64,000 nt of DNA from Panopea generosa (taxonomy: Eukaryota > Mollusca > Bivalvia > Adapedonta > Hiatellidae), in assembly GCA_029582155.1 (NCBI GenBank), contig CM055901.1, forward strand, positions 7,296,874 to 7,360,873, read 5' to 3'. Of this stretch, positions 10,140-22,032 are shown one piece after another. Below the pieces are notes generated by a model. That model worked only from the letters and a program-made list of their open reading frames with translations, was not told the origin of the DNA and searched no databases. Positions within the stretch are counted from its first letter, which is position 1; each line of letters starts with the position of its first letter. The position numbers and the translations under genes are program-made.

Positions 10140-12130
10140 AGTTATTAAAATTGACCTAAAAGTGCTTTTAATGCACATTTAGGGGAACATATAATGTTGA
10201 CCCCCATCCCCTTCTCAACAACCTACTAAGTTTTATTTTACAGTTTGAAAAAGTGTATAATTACAATGTCACATTACAATACTTAGATAAAAAAACGCAT
10301 TAAAAAAAGCGAAAAAAACAACACAAAAACACAAAAAAAAAAAAAAAAAAAAAAACAAAAACAAAAAAAACTAAAGAAAAATAGTTTTACATACAGTAGC
10401 TTTGGTGATTTTTCATTAGGGGGTAAATTTTTATAAAATGGAAAATTCACTGAAAACTCGCTCCGGGGTGATTGGGGGGGGGGGGGGGAATTTTCAATAC
10501 GACACCCGGATCAAACCAGTGACCCTCTGTTTTCATACCTCAGCGCCTTAGTTAAAATGGGTGACGGTCACTTCGTCAACATGCCATCTCGTCAACATGG
10601 AGATTGTGCACAAAGGGGGTAGTCAGGTCGTCAACCTGGCAATTGTGTATAGATCACACTTGATGGGGTGATAATTGACGATAATTGTCGTCATTACTTA
10701 TTTAAATAACGGTTGATGTTTACGATTAGATAAATTAGGCTTATAATATAATTGTTTGGATGCCAATCTCGCATCCGTCACACTGCAAGGCATGCATCCT
10801 CTTCGTGATAATTCTCGAGCATCTGATACAGTCCGCATCCATGATAGTTTTTGATTTTCGTCCTCATTTTTGCCGTTTATATACAAAACCTTGGTTGAAG
10901 TTTGAATTTCTTTAATTACAATTAACCTTTAATTGTAATTATAAAGATAATCCGCCGAAGATGAACAAGAATTCATGTTCACTTTAATTACTAAATTACC
11001 CAATTAACAATTATTCAATTAATTGATTAAGGTAATTATTGTGATTTCACGTGGAAGAGGTCAGGGTCTACACTGTTTGCATAGTATGTTTTAAAAAGGT
11101 ATCCGAACTATAGAGGCGCCTCAAAGGCGACAGTCGTCAAGGTGTGATAAACTGTTTCACGCATAGCCCATCCCGCCATTGTTTTGACGACTCTATGCCC
11201 AAACATCAGTTTGACGAGGTTTGACGAGGTGACTTATTTTTTGCTATATATTATCATTTTGACGAGATGGCATGTTGACGAGGAGACCCGAACCCGTTAA
11301 AATGGCCACCTAGACCGCAGTAGGCTGCATGCATGTTGATAGATTTATGAAAGCAAAAATAATTAAAAAAAATTATAAGCACTTGCGATTTTACAAATAC
11401 CCATAAAAACAGTATTAGCTTTTACAATTTTACATTACCCGTGTGTCCGCCATGCTCATCCAGATGCAGACCTTCCAGGATTTTGTCAACTTCGCCAACC
11501 TTCACTACTCTCAGACTTTTTTTGTTCTCTTTTTTTTTTCTCTAAAAAATAAACAATTCCTCCTATGACTACAAATCTAGAACACTTTTTCCTAAAGTTA
11601 GCCTTTTCGCCTTTGCTTAAATTGCTCCCCCGATGGAAACCTGATCCATGCTTGCAAGTAAAATCGCTCGGAATAAAACTGTTTTTATACTGACTATTTC
11701 TTTGAGCAATGCCGACAAAAACAAAGTTATTGCTGCGGTCTCATTGACAGGCTATGTTACGCATAGTACCATACAATCAGCGGATAAACAAGTAGTTTGA
11801 CACTAAAAGTTCCCCTTTTTGAATGCCTTTCAAGTTTAACATTGTACCGACAAAGCGCCTGGGTTCCTATTAAAGTGACCTTAGCCGCAAAGAACAAAGG
11901 GAGATAGCAGAGACGCCGACAGGATGAAAGCAGCTCTACTATAGCAGCAAGCAATGGGGAAATCGCAACAACAGATACAGAAATGAATAGTGGCAACTAT
12001 TAGATAAATCTCTCTGTTACTTAATTGCTATTAAAATCGTTTCTGAAATACCACGAAACAACTGTAATCAATGACTAGGCTGTTTATATTGTATTTTTAA
12101 ATGTATATAAGCATTTTTTTTTATCTTATC
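10140..12130 (-). mobile_element. Integrase-element fragment, copy A (Ginger1/Ty3-type integrase family)
   Basis: This is a fossil fragment. Read on the minus strand it parallels copy B (25430-26615) for over 1 kb. It shares an upstream region with a TATA-type box (11683-11689), a short first-exon-like coding piece (about 11649-11455) and an AT-rich presumed intron. The coding piece ends in an LH...EHGGHTG sequence that resembles the start of an integrase zinc-binding region. The distal end (about 10150-10260) also matches 34605-34690 in copy C. It contains a tRNA-like SINE (about 10440-10550, also present in copy B) and a later transposon at 10559-11295. It is incomplete and broken, with most of the integrase absent. 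An intron-bearing gene argues for a Ginger-type DNA transposon or integrase-derived gene rather than an LTR element. Confidence 0.6.
10559..11295. mobile_element. 737-bp non-autonomous DNA transposon with 8-bp target duplication
   Basis: It is flanked by direct repeats GTTAAAAT (10551-10558 and 11296-11303). The ends form inverted repeats of about 40 bp, starting GGGTGACGG at the left and GGGTTCGGG at the right end read inward, then sharing CTTCGTCAACATGCCATC-like sequence with few mismatches. Copy B preserves the empty site (near 26290) with one copy of the target. The family is undetermined. Eight-bp duplications occur in hAT, P, Merlin and others, and GG-starting ends lean towards Merlin. 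No transposase is encoded. Confidence 0.9.
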
Positions 12131-13110
12131 TTAATCAAACTTAAATAGTAGTGAGATTATCATATTATCTCAGGCTAGGCGAATCAGGTCAAGAATGAAT
12201 TATGATCATTGCATGACGAAAACATGCTTAAGTTCTCACTACACAGTTGAATATTTTTAAGTTTTTTTTCATAGCAGGAATGTTAACCCACATAAAAGTG
12301 CACAATAACTGGTAGGTTGACAACGTTGTTTTTTTTTTTAAAAAAAAGAAGTCCTCAAATGCTCATGTCATACATGCATATGTTGAAATCCTATAAAAGT
12401 CACTTTTTTAACACCAGTGATGTCTTATTGCAGTATATACTATACCAACTGTTGTTATACTTATCTGCAGCAAGAAATCACAAGTGCTATGAACAATTCT
12501 AAAAAATATTTCAAAACCAAATTACATAGGCCTTGTTTTTAAGCGTAAAAATCATGTTACCATGGGGAAAAGGGGCGTAACTGTGTAGTGAGACGTAAAG
12601 ATGACCTTGACTCTTACTTCACATGCGATATATTTAGTACCAAAGTTGTTTCGCTGAAAATGAACGAACACAATGCAAATTATTTTTAATTTTGTCCTTT
12701 TCTCCGTTTTACCAATGACTTATAGCTGTGTGTGTATATCATGAAGTATATATTTAAACATTCACTATCAAATGGGAAATGCATCTTATAACTTGTGAAG
12801 AACACTTAAAGTAAACTATTGTCCAATTGTCCATTGTTTCGAGTGATCGTCTAATGGTGTTCAGTAGTACTTTCATAGAAAAGTAAATGACAAATACACA
12901 TACATGTAAAATGGTGAAGGAAAGTTATAATTACATACATGGTGTTGTCAATGAGTTTTAGTCAATTGTTGTGTAACAGGAGGAAGTGTACTTCAAAATA
13001 AAGAGAACATTTAGATTGATATTATATAAGTAAGCATCCTAGTACCAACGCGTTTCCAACGTAATATGGTTCTATAATCAGATATAAAGAATTTAAAAAG
13101 TACGTTTTCA
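12131..13110. other. AT-rich stretch, no gene recognised
   Basis: Nothing supportable beyond poly-A/T runs. Confidence 0.4.
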
Positions 13111-13114
13111 TCTT

Positions 13115-13762
13115 GGTATATATACCTGTCGGTACATATGTGTCGGTATATATATATACATGTATAACCTATTGGTACCTATGTCGCGGTAAATATAAAT
13201 CACCTATCGGTACCTATGTGGCGGTCAATATATAGCACCTATCGATACAAATGTGTCGGTTAATATATAGCACATATCGGTACATATGTTGCGCTAAATA
13301 TATAGCACCTATCGGTACCTATGTGGCGGTAAATATATAGCACATATCGGTACATATGTGTCGGTAAATATATATAAAATATATCGGTACCTATGTGGCG
13401 GTAAATATATAGCACCTATCGGTACATATGTGTCGGTAAATATATATATAAAACATATTGGTACCTATGTTGCAGTAAATATAAATCACCTATCGGTACC
13501 TATGTGGCGGTCAATATATAGCACCTATCGATACATATGTGTCGGTAAATATATATATAAAACATATCGGTACCTATGTGGCGGTAAATATATAGCACCT
13601 ATCGGTACATATGTGTCGGTAAATATATATAAAACCTATTGGTATCTATGTTGCAGTAAATATAAATCACCTATCGGTACCTATGCAGCGGTAAATATAT
13701 AGCACCTATCGGTACATATGTTGCGGTTAATATATAGCACCTATCGATACATATGTGTCGGT

Positions 13763-13815
<53 letters not shown>

Positions 13816-14225
13816 TATAAATATCGGTACCTATGTGGCGGTAAATATGTAGCACCTATCGGTACCTTTGTGTCGGTAAATATATACAGCACCTATCGGT
13901 ACATATGTGTCGGTAAATATATATAAAACCAATTTGTACCTATGTCGCGGTTAATATAAATCACCAATCGGTACCTATGTGGCGGTAAATATATAGCACC
14001 TATCGGTACATATGTGTTGGTAAATATATAAAAAGGTATAGGTACCTATGTAACGGTGAATATATAGCACCTATCGATATATATGTTGCCGTAAATATAT
14101 AGCACCTATCGGTACATATGTAGCGTAAAATATAAAGCACCTATCGGTACCTATGTAGCTGTAAATATAAAGCACCTATCGATAGATATGTGGCGGTAAA
14201 TATATAGCACTTATCGATACATATG
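13115..14225 (+). repeat. 35-bp tandem array
   Basis: About 30 units of consensus CACCTATCGGTACCTATGTG followed by GCGGTAAATATATAG, 35 bp. Variants alternate TACCTATGTGGC and TACATATGTGTC. A TA-rich expansion interrupts at about 13760-13825. Open frames across it reflect the repeat, not a gene. Confidence 0.95.
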
Positions 14226-14635
14226 TACATATTATTTACACAAGAAATGTAACCTTAACAATCATGGAAACTATCGGTCTACTTTTTTATCTTTAAAGTC
14301 ATGATAACGAGTCAATCCTTCGTTTCATGGAAAATTGGATAATGGATGTGCAGTTATAATTGTATTTGCATATTTAATAGTATTACACAAAAACAACCTT
14401 ACCAATGTCTCTAAGTCAGTGTAACCATTGTACGTCACTTGTTGCGATTATCATTTGATTTACTATTTACTTAGAAAGTGATAAAGCATGTTCAGATAAA
14501 ATTGCATTGAAAATAATATAATATGATTCCATCGAAGTATCTGTGGAAGCATTAATGCATCATTTCTTAATACTACTTTCTTAACAATATAATCAGTCAG
14601 TCATGTGTTTTATTCTCTTTTATTTCAGTCTGTCT

Positions 14636-14706
14636 ACCTGGCTGCCTGCCTGCCTGCCTGCGTGACAGCTTGCTTGCTTGTCCCTGCCTGCCTGCCTGCC
14701 TGCCTT
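14636..14706. repeat. CTGC-type tetranucleotide microsatellite
   Basis: CTGC repeats with short interruptions. Confidence 0.85.
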
Positions 14707-15082
14707 CATGACTGCCCATCTTCACAGTACCATTATTACGATAACGACAACCCTAGCTGCAGACGTGTTGCACAAATTAACCTTCATCACGTGCTTGATA
14801 TATTATATAAAATGAGATCACTTATTTTAAATTACAAATGACTTTTATTGCATCAGTTTTGTCCATTTTTATCTATACCATATTTTAACTGAAACGACCG
14901 CAATAATAAAATGTATTTTGTATAACAGATATAGATTACAGTTAATCAATTAATGAATTAATTAATCAACAGAACCAACACAATGTCAAACACTATTGTA
15001 GTAGTCTGTGGGACGGACAAGGCTTTCCAGATTGAGTCCTTTATTTAATAGTAATGTTGGAAAAGCCACATTGAGCACGTTG

Positions 15083-15121
15083 ATTGGTCAATTGCTTCAA
15101 CAACAAGTTTGAATGACGTCA
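15083..15121. promoter_or_regulatory. CCAAT plus CRE motif pair
   Basis: ATTGG (15083-15087, inverted CCAAT) lies 26 bases before a perfect palindromic CRE, TGACGTCA (15114-15121). Both could mark a promoter, but no gene start is identified nearby. Confidence 0.2.
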
Positions 15122-15518
15122 CAGTTTAGCAAGTGTTTAATTGTTGAATTGTGGGAGCGGTGTATAATCCCCTGTATTTTCATTGGTTAATAGACCTGTT
15201 TCGGGAGACATCGGGTTCTGGGATGGACAAATATTGTAACCGAGTTTATCGAAAGTTAACAGTTCAAAACCAATATAATCACACTCTGTTATGCACTTTT
15301 GTAAGCATCGTGACGGAGATATAAACATGTTTTTGATTATTGAGTAGAAATTAATAATCTCGATAAAATGTATCACAGCAAAAGTCATATCTTCTTTTTA
15401 ATGCTTTGACTATTGAGCCGGTCTAACAAACATGACCTTTAAGTTACGATGTGAACATGGGGGCTAGTCACATATTTTCGAGCATTTCATTATGAACTTT
15501 GGTTAAAACTGTGAAGAA

Positions 15519-18500
15519 GATAACGCTCATTCTTTGTCCACCAACGGTACGGACCTGGGGGTAGTCACTTAGTCTCCGTCCACCAACGGTACGGACCTGG
15601 GGGTAGTCACTTAGTCTCCGTCCACCAACGGTACAGACCTGATGTCATTCACTCATTCTCTGTCCACCAACGGTACGGACCTGATGTCATTCACTCATTC
15701 TCTGTCCACCAACGGTACGGACCTGATGTCATTCACTCATTCTCTGTCCACCAACGGTACGGACCTGATGGCATTCACTCATTCTCTGTCCACCAACGGT
15801 ACGGACCTGGAGGTCAGTCACTCATTCTCTGTCCACCAACGGTACGCACCTGGGGGTAGTCACTAAGTCTCTGTCCACCAATGTTACAGACCTGGGGGTA
15901 GTCACTTAGTCTCCGTCCACCAACGGTACGGACCTGGGGTTAGTCACTCATTCTCTGTTCGCCAACGGTATGGACAGGAGGCCAGTCACTCATTCTCTGT
16001 CCACCAACGGTACGGACTTAGATGTCAGTCAATCATTCTCTGTCCACTAATGGTACATTCCTGGGGGATAGTTACTCATTTTCTGTCCACCAACGGTATG
16101 GACCTGGGGATAGTAACTAAGTTTCTGTCCACTAACGGAACGGACCTGGGGATAAGTCACTCATTTTCTGTCCACCAACGGTACGGACCTGGGGTAGTCA
16201 CTAAGTATTCTTCCATTAACGGTACGGACGTGGGTGTAAGTCACTTATTCTCTGTCAACCAACGGTACAGACCTGGGTATTAGTCACTCATTCTCTATCC
16301 ACCAACGATACGGATGTAAGGGTTAGTCCTCACTCTCTACCCAACGACGGTACGGATGTAAGGGGTAGTCACTTTTTTCTCTGTCAACCAACGGTACAGA
16401 CCTAGGGTTTGTCAGTCATTCTCTGTCCGCAAACGATACGGATCAGGGGATTAGTCACTCATTCTCTGTCTACCAACGGCACGGACGTAAAGGTTAGTCA
16501 CTTATTCTCTGTCCGTCAACTGTACCGACCTGGGGGTTAGTTACTTATTCTCTGTCCGCCAACGATACGGAAGTAAGAGTTAGTCACTCACTCTCTGTCC
16601 ACCAACGGTACGGACCTGGGAGTAGTCACTCATTCTCTGTCCACAAACGGCACAAACCTGGGGGTAGTCACACCTTCTCTGTCCACCACCGGTACGGACC
16701 TGGTGGTAGTCACTTAGTGTCCGTCCGCCAACGGTACGGACCTGGGGGTAATCACTCGTTCTATGTCCGCCAACGATATGGACCTGGGGGTAGTAGCTTA
16801 TTCTCCGTCCACCAACAATACGGACCTAGGGGTAGTCACTAAGTGTCCGTCCACCAACGTCGCGGACATGGAGGTTAGTCACTCATTCTCGGTCCACCAA
16901 CGGTACGGACCTAGGGGTAGTCACAAAGTATCCGTCCACCAACGTCGCAGACATGGAGGTTAGTCACTCATTCTCCGTCCACCAACGGTACGGACCTGGG
17001 GGTAGTAACTAAATATCCGTCCACCAACGTCGCGGACATGGAGGTTAGTCACTCATTCTCCGTCCACCAACGGTACGGACCTGGGGGTAGTCACTAAGTA
17101 TCCGTCCACCAACGTCGCGGACATGGAGATTATTCACTCATATTCCGTCCACCAATGGTTCGGACCTGGGGGTAGTCACTTAGTATCCGTCCACCAACGT
17201 CGCGGACATGGAAGTTAGTCACTCATTCTCCGTCCACCATCAATACGGATCTGGGGGTAGTCACTAAGTATCCGTCCACCAACGTCGCTGACATGGAGGT
17301 TAGTCACTCATTCCCGGTCCACCAACGGTACGGACCTAGGGGTAGTCACTAGGTATCCGTCCACCAACGTCGCGGACATGGAGGTTAGTCACTCATACTC
17401 GGTCCACCAACGGTACGGAACTGGGGGTAGTCACTAAGTATCCGTCCACCAACGTCGCGGACATTGAAGTTAGTCACTCATTCTCTGTCCACCAACGGTA
17501 CGGACCTGGGGGTAGTCACTAAGTATCCGTCCACCAACGTCGTGAACATGGAGGTTAGTCACTCTTAGGGTAGTCACTCATTCTCGATCCACCAACGGTA
17601 CGGACCTGGGGGTAGCCACTAAGTATCCGTCTATTAACGTTATAAACCTAGGGGTTAGTCACTCATTCTCTGTCAGCCGATGGTACAGACCTTAGGGTAG
17701 TCACTCATTCTCTGTCAACCAAAGGCACCGACCTGGTGGTCAGTCTCTCATTCTATGTCCTCCAACGGCACGGACCCGGAGGTTAGTCACTTATTCTCTG
17801 TGTACCAACGGTACGGACCTGTGGTAGTCACTAATTCTCAGTCCGCCAACGATACGGACCTGTCACTAAGTATCCGTCCACCAACGTCGCGGACATGGAG
17901 GCTAGTCACTCATTCTCCGTCCATCAACGGTACGGACCTGGGGGTAGTCACTAAGTATCCTTCCACCAACGTCGCGGACATGGAGATTAGTCACTCATTC
18001 TCGATCCACCAACGGTACGGACCTGGGGGTAGTCACTAAGTATCCGTCCACCAACGTCGCGGACATGGAGGTTAGTCACTCATTCTCGGTCCACCAACGG
18101 TACAGACCTGGGGGTAGTCACTAGGTATCCGTCCACCAACGTCGCGGACATGGAGATTAGTCACTCATTCTCGATCAACCAACGGTACGGACCTGGGGGT
18201 AGTCACTAAGTATCCGTCCACCAACGTCGCGCACATGGAGGTTAGTCACTCATTCTCGGTCCACCAACGGTACAGACCTGGGGGTAGTCACTAGGTATCC
18301 GTCCACCAACTTCGCTGACATGGAGGTTAGTCACTCATTCTCGGTCCACCAACAGTACGGACCTGGGGATAGTCACTAAGTATCCGTCCACCAACGTCGC
18401 GGACATTGAAGTTAGACACTCATTCTCTGTCCACCAACGGTACGGACCTTGGGGTAGTCACTAAGTATCCGTCCACCAACATCGCGGACATGGAGGTAAG

Positions 18501-21412
18501 TCACTCATTCTCCATCCACCATCAGTACGGACCAAGAGGTAAGTCACTCATTCTCCGTCCACCAGTGGCACGGAATTGGGGGTCAGTCACTTATTTTCTG
18601 TCCACCAACGGTACGGACCTGGGGTAGTCACTCATTCTGTGTCTGCCGACGATATGGACCTGGGGGTAGTCACACATTCTCCGTCCACCATCAATACGGA
18701 CCTAGAGGTAGTCACTAAGTGTCCATCCATCAGTGGCACGAACTTTGGGGTCATTCACTCATTTTTTGTTCACCAACGGCACGGACGTAAGGGTTAGTCA
18801 CACATTCTTTATCCACCAACAGTACGGACCTGGGATTAGTCACTAAGTCTATGTCTGCCAACGGTACGGACCTTAGGGTAGACACTTATTCTCTGTCCGC
18901 CAACGATACGGACCTGGGGTAGTCACTAATTCTCTGTCCGCTAACAATACGGACCATGGGGTAGTCACTTAGTCTCCGTCCACCAACGGTACGGACCTGG
19001 AGGTCAGTCACTCATTCTCTGTCCACCAATGGTACAAACCTGGGGTAGTCACTAAGTCTCCGTCTATTAACGTTATAAACCTGGGGGTTAGTCACTTATT
19101 TTCTGTCTGCCGATGGTACAGACCTTAGGGTAGTCACTCATTCTCTGTCAACCAAAGGCACCGACCTGGTGGTCAGTCTCTCATTCTATGTCCTCCAACG
19201 GCACGGACCTGGAGGTTAGTCACTCATTCTCTGTGTACCAACGGTACGGACCTGTGGTAGTCATTAATTCTCTGTCCGCGAACGATACGGACCTGGGAGT
19301 TGTCACTAAGTCTCCGTCCACCAACGATGCGGACCTGGGGTAGTCACTTAGTCTCCGTCCACCAACGGTATGGAACTGGAGGTCAGTAACTCATTCTCTG
19401 TCCACCAACGGTACGAACCTGGGGTAGTCATTAAGTTTGCGTCTATTAACGGTACGAACCTGGGGGTAAGTCACTCATTCTCTGTCTGCCGATGGTACTG
19501 ACCTTGGGATAGTCACTCATTCTCTGTCAACCAAAGGCCACAACCTGGTAGTCAGTCTTTCATTCTATGTCCTCCAACGGCACGGTTGTAAGGGTTAGTC
19601 ACTTATTCTCTGTCCATCATCGGTACGGTCCTGGTGTTAAGTCACTCATTCTCTGTCCGCCAACGATACGGTCCTGGGATAGTCACTTAGTCTCCGTCTA
19701 CCAACGGTACGGACCTGGGGGAAGTCACTGAATTACCGTCCACCAACGATACGGACCTGGGGTAGTCACTTAGTCTCCGTCCACCAACGGTACGGACCTG
19801 TGGTAGTCATTAATTCTCTGTCCGCCAACGATACGGACCTGGGAGTTGTCACTAAGTCTCCGTCCACCAACGATACGGACCTGGGGTAGTCACTTAATCT
19901 CCGTCCACCAACGGTACGGAACTGGAGGTCAATAACTCATTCTCTGTCCACCAACGGTACGAACCTGGGGTAGTAACTAAGTTTGCGTCTATTAACGGTA
20001 CGAACCTGGGGGTAAGTCACTCATTCTCTGTCTGCCGATGGTACAGACCTTGGGATAGTCACTCATTCTCTGTCAACCAAAGGCCACGACCTGGTAGTCA
20101 GTCTCTCATTCTATGTCCTCCAACGGCACGGTTGTAAGGGTTAGTCACTCATTCTCTGTCCATCAACGGTACGGACCTCGGGTTTAGTCACTCATTCTCT
20201 GTCTGTCAACGGTACGGACCTGTGGTAGTCACCATTTCTCTGTCCGCCAACGAAACGGGCCTGGGAGTTGTCACTAAGTCTCCGTCCACCAACGATACGG
20301 TCCTGGGATAGTCACTTAGTCTCCTTCTACCAACGGTACAGACCTGGGGGAGTCACTGAATTATCTTCCACCAACGATACAGACCTGAGGGTAGTCACTT
20401 AGTCTCCGTCCACCAACGGTACGGACCTGGGTGTAGTCACCAATTCTCTGTCCGCCAACGAAACGGGCCTAGTAGTTGTCACTTAGTCTCCGTTCACCAA
20501 CGATACGGACCTGGGGTAGTCACTTAGTCTCCGTCTACCAACGGTACGGACCTGGGGTAAGTCACTAAATTACCGTCCACCACTGATACGGACATTGGGG
20601 TAGTCACTACGTCTCCGTCCACCAACGGCACGGACATTAGGGTTGGTCAAGCATTCTGTCCACCAACGGCACGGACCTGGGGGTTAGTCACTCATTCTCT
20701 GTTCGCCAACGGTACGGACCTGGGGGTTAGTCACTCATTCTCCGTCCATCAACAGTACGGACCTGGGGGTTAGTCACTCATTCTCTGTTCACCAACGGTA
20801 TGGACCTGGGGGTTAGTCACTCATTCTCCGTCCATCAACAGTACGGACCTGGGGGCCAGTCACTCATTCTCTGTTCGCCAACGGTACGGACCTGGGGGTT
20901 AGTCACTCATTCTCCGTCCATCAACAGTACGGACCTGGGGGTTAGTCACTCATTCTCTGTTCACCAACGGTATGGACCTGGGGGTTAGTCACTCATTCTC
21001 CGTCCATCAACAGTACGGACCTGGGGGCCAGTCACTCATTCTCTGTTCGCCAACGATATGGACCGGCGGCCAGTTACTCATTCTCCGTCCATCAACGGTA
21101 CGGACCTGGGGGTTGGTCATGCATTCTGTCCACCAACGGTACGGACATTGGGGTTGGTCATGCATTCTGTCCACCAACGGCATGGACCTGAGTGTCAGTC
21201 ACTCATTCTCTGTCCACCAACGGTACGGACATTGGGGTTGGTCATGCATTCTGTCCACCAACGGCATGGACCTGAGTGTCAGTCACTCTTTCTCTGTCCA
21301 CCAACGGTACGGACATTGGGGTTGGTCATGCATTCTGTCCACCAACGGCATGGACCTGAGTGTCAGTCAGTCATTCTCTGCCAACCAACAATACGGACAT
21401 GTGGGATAGTCA
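15519..21412 (+). repeat. 42-bp satellite array, about 5.9 kb
   Basis: Roughly 140 units of TCTGTCCACCAACGGTACGG followed by ACCTGGGGGTAGTCACTCAT and two more bases. Exact spacing at 15661 and 15703 gives 42 bp. From about 16845 to 18500 the array becomes a dimeric higher-order repeat of about 84 bp, alternating a CAACGTCGCGGACATGGAGG variant with a CAACGGTACGGACCTGGGGG variant. Between 21100 and 21380 another higher-order unit (GGTTGGTCATGCATTCTGTCC type) repeats three times. Because 42 is a multiple of three, several frames stay open for long stretches; these are not genes. Confidence 0.97.
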
Positions 21413-21990
21413 AAAAAGGCCCTAACGACATTTGTGTAAAATATTATTCACGTTTGAATAAACATAATTAAACCCAACATGAAATATCACAAAAACACAA
21501 CGATTGGCCTATGACTCAAGTTCTGATCTGTGTTTCAACGATACGAGTGGTTTGCTTTGTTCATTTTCCTGTGTCCGGAAATTAAATAGCAAACAAAACA
21601 AGGAAGTACAATTAATTACATTGACTATACTTAGATAAACATGCCAATGAACACGACAGCATATTTGATATCGGAAAATGAAGCCATAACTTATAATAAA
21701 GGTAAGATAAAACATATTTTAATTTGTTAGTTTAAAACCAAGAGCATTATTATCTATAGTGCATCTTAAATAACTTTAAAAAGTGTTTTTAAATTAGTTG
21801 GAAAGGGGAGTTGTGGGGGTAGCAATGTTGCATGTTTCATATCTCATGAATTCAATCAAACAGTCAATAATTTTCTTATATTTGTTGCTTTATGTTTGTT
21901 CAACGCATCCTATTATCAGATATTAGTAATTATCGTAATGTTATCTATCATTGATATATATATATATAAATAATTTAATCTAATTTTCAG
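21413..21990. other. TLR upstream region with probable 5' UTR intron
   Basis: A TAATTTTCAG acceptor ends at 21990, 42 bases before the TLR start codon. A matching donor candidate (AAAG|GTAAGA) lies at 21702. An untranslated exon ending near 21701, spliced to 21991, is plausible but unproven. Confidence 0.35.
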
Positions 21991-22032
21991 AATAAAAATA
22001 ATAAAAGATGCGCATCTATCAGATTTAAGACA

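Noticed and set aside
13358-13892. Open frames on both strands in the 35-bp array
   Set aside because: Low-complexity translation of an AT-rich tandem repeat, present on both strands at once.
15137-15388. Minus-strand 83-residue frame with spaced cysteines, possibly a PAN/apple-like exon
   Set aside because: Four cysteines and no convincing acceptor. The match to any family is too weak to annotate.
15642-21471. Long open frames with 14-residue repeats across the 42-bp array
   Set aside because: They exist because the unit length is a multiple of three. Frames shift between units, there is no start or signal context, and the repeat itself explains them.
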